Shown here piece by piece: positions 58,834 to 64,000 of a DNA stretch of 64,000 nucleotides (the first letter of the stretch is position 1; the number at the start of each line of letters is the position of its first letter). Location: positions 10,510,331 through 10,574,330 of the forward strand of contig CM034613.1 of assembly GCA_020091685.1 (NCBI GenBank), in the 5' to 3' direction. Source of the DNA: Lutjanus erythropterus. Lineage: Eukaryota; Chordata; Actinopteri; Lutjaniformes; Lutjanidae. The translations under genes were made by a program, and so were the position numbers. The notes beneath the pieces are model-generated. The model was given only the letters and a program-made list of their open reading frames with translations, had not been told where the DNA came from and made no database searches.

Positions 58834-59910
58834 GTAGGGACAGCAGCCTGATGTTTTTTGTTTGTTTTTTTCTGGTATGTTTGACCACTGGACAGGGTGG
58901 TCCTCAAAAACATTTGTGTGTGTGCAGTTTAAAGGGCGACTACATTCATTTTTTGGTTTATATTGTTCTGTAGCTTCCCAGTGGCGTTTTTGGTTGAAAT
59001 ATGTAGGTTTTGAGGTCAAAATTCAGAAGGTGTGTGGTTTATTATGGACAAAAGGTGCAAGAATATTTTCTTTCTTGACATTTTTGTGTTTCTTTTGTTT
59101 TTTTTTCCACTGTTGACTCAAATAAATTAGGAGTTCTCAAAAAATCAATCATTTGCCACAATTTTCTTAAGTTAATAAACTCAAAAGTTGGAGGTTATCG
59201 GAAAATCGTTAAATATTTGGAGTTATATCAACTCTCTGATTACAGTTAAATTTAAAATATTGATTAAGCCAGCTAAAATATTTTCGGTAAATGCAACTCA
59301 GATTTTCATTCACCCATTTTCATTCAAGTTAACAGAACTGAATAAATTAGTATAACACAGGTGTATTAATATATACTAATAGTATATATAGTAAATATAA
59401 AAGCCCATCATTTCATGGTCAGTAAACTTGTTATAGCATTGGTAGTAATTTTTCTTAATTTCTTTAAATATTTGTACTTTAGGGAGCTTCTTAGGGACCT
59501 AATTTCTCTCATTAATTGAACGTTATTAGTTTAATAAACACAAAAGACAGAAAATTCTACTGGTCCTCAACGCTTTTACTACACCACTTACAGTGTTGAG
59601 TATAAAATCTAAGAGCTTGTGAAAATTCTCATTGCCTTTAATATTGCAAATCCTATAAGAATTGTCAAAATAATCGCAATTAGATATTTTTTCAAAATGG
59701 TTCAGCCCAAATTCCCTCACTAGTTTGCTGGTATGAGCAGGAGCGATGCTCTTGTGTAGTTTACTTCCATAGTTGTGTGTGTACTTGTGCAATGAAGAGT
59801 GTGTATGTATCTGAGTGCGTCAGTGCTTTCACCTTAAACTAGCCTAAAGCCTTTTAACGGCTGATGATTTATTGATAAAACGTCTCTGCAACTGTGATAT
59901 TATTGTGTTT

Positions 59911-59912
<2 letters not shown>

Positions 59913-59986
<74 letters not shown>
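59913..59986. repeat. (GT)37 microsatellite
   Basis: Seventy-four uninterrupted bases, the longest dinucleotide run in the window. Confidence 0.98.
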
Positions 59987-59988
<2 letters not shown>

Positions 59989-61557
59989 AGTGTGAGTCAG
60001 AATCATTATCTACATCACTGAGCTTTTCACCAACTCTGAAGGTCAATTCTCTTAATGCAGTAATTGATAGGGCCACACACACATTCACAAACACACACTC
60101 ACGCATGGTCATCAGACACACAGGAGGATTTCAGAGCTGACTACGGTGGCCCCAGAGGCTCAGACTGAACTTTAATGTGTGATGTGAGGAACCTTGAATC
60201 TTTTCCTTTTGGCGTGGTTTTGCAGGATGTAGCAGCACACGCTTCGGCGAGCGCTGTGAGGACACACACACAATATGAGATCTTATTTAATGCATGTCAA
60301 GTATGATTGCAAACAGAATATAGTATTCATGTTTTATTTATTTCGTTTCACACCTGCTAGGGTTGGGCGATGCCTTCCTAAGTGGCATATGACGACCACA
60401 TGTCCAACCAGGCGTGTGAAAAATAATTTAATATTGAGTCCAGCATTTCCTGATTTTGCTGCTTCCCAATAAAATCTTTTAGATAGCAAAATAACAGGTG
60501 ATTTTTATTGTGAAGAATGTGAGGGAAATAAAATGTTTATCCACCGTCCAATCCGAGTCAAGCCAGGCAGCACATGTTTTGAAAAAGGAGCAAAAAAGGC
60601 GACAAGCCTTCATTGACTGTCAGACGCAACCAAAGGCATCTTGGGATTAACTAACAACTAATATGCTTACAACAACAATTACTCTTTTCAGGACAAAAAA
60701 TGAATGAACCCAGAGGACAGGAAAGGCTCAAAATAATAATTTAAGACCAATATGTGACTTTAACCATTTGACCATAGATACAAGTGCATCATTTGTAAAG
60801 GTACAAAGCTAGTGTTAGCATTAGCCTAACATTAGCCCCTCCACCCTGTCACTTTTCCAGCAGTTGGGAAACAACAGACATTTCTTGGTCTTGAGACGCT
60901 GCAGCATTTATTAACTGACAGACTGTAACCTGAACTCTACATTTATTACTACACTGACAACTTAAAGGTTCTGCTCTGCTGGATATTGCCCTGTTCCTTA
61001 AAGAAGCTGCGGTGTGCTTATGACAGTATGCTTCAGAAAAGTCCAGTGAAGTGTAATTATTAAGGCAGTTGCAGTAAACTGCCTGGAATATTTTGCTTTG
61101 TCACCTCGGTAAGAAAAAACCTAGTAACAGTTTTGCTAGCTTATCCAAACAGAAACCGAATAAGGGCCAACAAGAACGTGCATCAGGCACAAAACATGTA
61201 AGATACCAGCCCTGGGTGAACTAACAAGTTTTTAGTCGGTCCCTTTCTGTAACACCCTTTTCTTCTCTTCTTCTTTTCTGCGCATTTCTTCTTCTCTTCC
61301 TCTCAGCCTCCTCACTCTTTCACTGTCTCACTTCTTATTATTTTCCTCCATGATTTATCTCTATCTCCTGCCTTCTTTCTCACTCATTCTGTCTCTCTTT
61401 CACCCCCCTCCTCCCTCCCTCCCTCCCTGCTGATACTGCACAGTCATTCTGCAGCACGCCGTCCTCAGACAGAGAGCATCAGATCGAGCAGCACAGACGG
61501 GGATGAAAAGGAAAAGCTCAGCAGTCCTCCGTCTTATCCTCCTCTCTTCCTCTCCCA

Positions 61558-61600
61558 CTCCTCCTCCTCCTCCTCCGCCTCCTCCTCCGCCTCCCCCTCT
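61558..61600. repeat. (CTC)n trinucleotide repeat
   Basis: CTC/CCT repeat with two CCGCCT interruptions. It lies in a pyrimidine-rich stretch from 61,250 to 61,850 and gives a poly-Pro ORF with no supporting context. Confidence 0.9.
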
Positions 61601-61863
61601 CGCTCACACTCTTTCATCTCCTCTCTGTTCCTCTGTCCATCTCCAGGCCTCTTTCTCATCCTACGCACAAGCAAATTCATCTGTCTTTCATTTCCTACCA
61701 CACATTCACTCTGTCATCTGTTACTCTTCCTCCTCTTTCTTACATGTCAGATACATCATCTCACTTTTCTGTCGTTTTCTCCTCTTTTCATTCCTCATTC
61801 CTGACTTTTTTTTAAAAATGTTTTTCACTGTCTTCAAAGTGGCAAGCAAGTGACACTATGAAT

Positions 61864-62470
61864 GTTTAATGACAGGAAGGAGGGAAGGAAGGAAGGAAGG
61901 AAGGAAAGAAGGAAGGAAGGAATGAACAATAAACAATGGAAAGAAGAAAAGAGAGAAGGAAGCAAGAAAGGAGGGAAGAAGGAAAAGAAGGAAGGGATGA
62001 GGTACAATTAACAATGGAAGAAAGGAGGTGAAGAAAGAAGGAAGGAAGCAGAGAATGAGGAACAATGGAAGTAAGAAGGAAAGGAAGAAAAGAGGAAAAG
62101 AAGAAAGGACGAACAAGGTTCAATGGAGGAGGAGGAACAGAGGGAAGGAAGAAAGGAGGAGCAATGGCAGAAAGTAAGGAAGGAAAAAGGGAGGGATAAA
62201 AGAAAGGAGGGAAGGAAAGAATGAAGGAGGAACAATAAACAATGGAAGGAAGGAAGGAAGGAGGAACAATGAACAGTGGAGAAAAGGAGGGAAGAAAGGA
62301 GGAGTGATGAATGAAGGAAGGAAAAAGGAGAGAAGAAAGGAAGGAAGGCAGAACAATGAATAAAAGGAGGAAGGAAGGACAAGGACGGGAAAGAAGGGAC
62401 AATTAAAGAAGGAAGAAAGCAAGGCTCAATGAAAGGAATAATGAAAAAAGGAAAGGAGGGATAAGGGGAG
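61864..62470. repeat. polypurine GGAA/GAAG minisatellite, about 600 bp
   Basis: The plus strand is nearly all A and G. It is broken at intervals by a recurring 'aacaatgg' or 'acaataaacaatggaag' spacer at about 61,924, 62,008, 62,061, 62,160, 62,232 and 62,264, so it is a tandem array of GGAA blocks plus spacer. Long minus-strand ORFs rich in Phe, Leu, Pro and Ser are by-products. Confidence 0.93.
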
Positions 62471-63863
62471 GAAAGGAGAGACGAAGACGAGGATACACCG
62501 ATGTATCCTTAAAGTGTTTTATCAAGGGGAGAGATGTTGGTGGGACAGTTTTGTTGATTGTCATTCTGCATCATCAGGACTCATCCAGTGACCGGCAGAA
62601 GTTTCTGAAGCACTTTATTGATTCTAATGTGTTGATTCGTGTCCTTTGGTGTCACAAAGAGCTCATGAAGAAATAACTGATTATTAGTATCATTAGACTG
62701 CAAATCGCCGTATGTTCTGAATATGAGACAAAAAGGAGGAGACAGGATGAAAAGGAGGCGTCTGGTACAGTCATGATTCAGAGCTTATTACTGTGGGATC
62801 ACTGTCGTACACTTTGTAATGGACGAATCAGGGAAAATACCTGTTTACTTTATAGTGTCGTGTACAGGAACATTCTCACACAGCTGTGTTGTGCGTCATT
62901 GTGTAGATAACAATAATGCAAGTAAATAAAGAGCCTAAGTAACCAAATAACACTGATTCGCAAATACGTGCTTAAGTGTGGACATTTGAACCAGTTGGTT
63001 TCACAGCTGCTGCAGCTGTTATCAGCTCATCATCAGTAACTGTTGTTGCTTCAGACTGATGCTAAAAGAAAACGAAGATTTTTAATTTTGCAGATTTGTC
63101 CCCTCCGTCCTCATGTCTCGTCCATGCGTCTCTCTCTCACATCCTCGCTGGGAGGAGCTAAGACGCGAGGAGAGGAAGCAAGTGGAGGAGACAAATTTGC
63201 CAAATGAAAAGCACCCAATGACAGAAAAAGGGAGAAAGGAATGTTAAAATAAGAGGATGAGATTTTGCATAAATATTAAAGAACTCAATATTTCTATTGG
63301 CAGTGTCCCATAAATTGTCTCCTGTTATTAAATAAAACAAATTACAGGAGAAGTGTTTTTTTTTAGCTTGTATCAGCAGTGAAACCTATACCTTATAAGT
63401 TCCCTATTATTATTTCAAAAGCTTTATTACATAAATGCTAATACAAGTTTAGTGTAATCACTCACACTTTACAATCTTTATATAATAACTGGTAAAAAAA
63501 AAAAAGACAAAATTAGCATTTAATCCATAATTACATTTAAATCCAAGGAGTCTGCATTTCCACAGCCTTGCCAGCTCGAACTTATCTCTGCAAACTGCTG
63601 CTCAAAAATGCAAATTGATGTGAACTTGGAAAGTACAAGTTCATGTGAATGTGCAGCCACACAGAAGACAGATTTCACTTTGCATGCAGACGACTCCAGA
63701 GAATCACATTTTCACTCTCTGTTCATGGGAAAGGAAGGAATGATGCAAAGCAAATCACACTCAGTTTGTCAAACCGCAACTTGTATTACAGAGGTCTGAA
63801 GAATTATTTATTTATGTAGCCTAGTATCTCTTCATTGTAGGATACTGTGCATCCTTTCACACA

Positions 63864-64000
63864 TTAAAGGGATAGTTCATGTTATATGAAGTGGGTTTGT
63901 ATGAGGTAATTAAGCATAATTAGTGTATTACTTGCAGTAGGTGTCTGTCAACACGCATGGAAGCTAAGCATGGTACTGCTGTGGACAGGGTCAGCGAGAG
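63864..64000. mobile_element. TTAA/GGGATAGTT MITE, left end, cut by window edge
   Basis: TTAA at 63864, then AGGGATAGTTCATG, 'gggtttgtatgaggtaatta' and 'gctgtggacagggtcagc', as in the other copies. Confidence 0.75.

Larger units (their letters stand above)
58834..64000 (+). other. wasf3 intron 3 (5' part)
   Basis: A phase-1 intron open at the window end. It holds the long GT run, a CTC run, the polypurine block and the left end of a MITE. A short repeat at about 60,488-60,545 ('tttttattgtgaagaatgtg', 'gtttatccacc') is shared with about 37,745-37,800. Nothing is recognisable in 59,100-59,900 or 62,500-63,860. Confidence 0.75.

Noticed and set aside
59900-60121. ORFs across the (GT)37 run on both strands
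   Set aside because: Dinucleotide repeats give open His-Thr and Val-Cys frames automatically.
61503-61853. 116-residue plus-strand ORF with poly-Pro
   Set aside because: It results from the CTC repeat and pyrimidine-rich DNA. It lacks a recognisable domain and lies in a wasf3 intron.
61866-62422. Long minus-strand ORFs (up to 178 residues) rich in Phe, Leu, Pro and Ser
   Set aside because: Complement of the GGAA polypurine block. Several frames are open at once and no domain is visible.
1-64000. CRISPR arrays, bacterial operons, rRNA genes, endogenous viral genes
   Set aside because: None was seen. The direct repeats present are vertebrate microsatellites, minisatellites and MITEs, and no gag, pol or env-like frame was found.

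Overview
The window is vertebrate nuclear DNA, almost certainly from a ray-finned (teleost) fish. It is intron-rich and AT-rich, with long CA/GT microsatellites, decayed Tc1-family transposons, tRNA-derived SINE pieces and many short foldback elements ending in TTAA, a repeat mix typical of fish. Two genes are recognisable, both on the plus strand. Only some of their exons fall inside the window.

The first gene (positions 1 to about 14,550) is the 3' part of a serotonin 2C-type receptor (htr2c-like). Four coding exons (7030-7193, 7312-7465, 10357-10592, 13642-14232) encode extracellular loop 2, TM5, a long third intracellular loop, TM6, TM7 and the C-tail, ending in a PDZ-type SSV. A polyadenylation signal lies at 14528. 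The exons for the N-terminus and TM1-TM4 must lie before position 1, so 1-7029 is read as intron.

Positions 14,556 to about 26,800 are intergenic and crowded with small transposons. I saw no convincing gene there. A GC-rich, CpG-containing region from about 25,945 to 27,420 carries NRF1-like, octamer and ETS motifs and a likely noncoding first exon ending at 27140.

The second gene is wasf3 (WAVE3/SCAR family). A first intron of about 28.5 kb separates the putative noncoding exon from coding exon 55642-55786 (ATG at 55654). A second coding exon is at 58699-58833. The remaining exons lie beyond position 64,000. The exons seen encode the start of the WAVE homology domain. The two genes sit head-to-tail, but nothing suggests that they act together.

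The most unusual material is noncoding: a 21-bp tandem array with a roughly 160-bp higher-order period (53,150-54,010), a degenerate tandem array of roughly 140-bp units just inside wasf3 intron 1, a perfect 22-bp hairpin inside a composite tandem repeat (5040-5089), nested TTAA elements, and a 0.6-kb polypurine block. I ran no database search or alignment. Family names rest on recalled protein and repeat signatures and on pairwise comparison by eye within the window.
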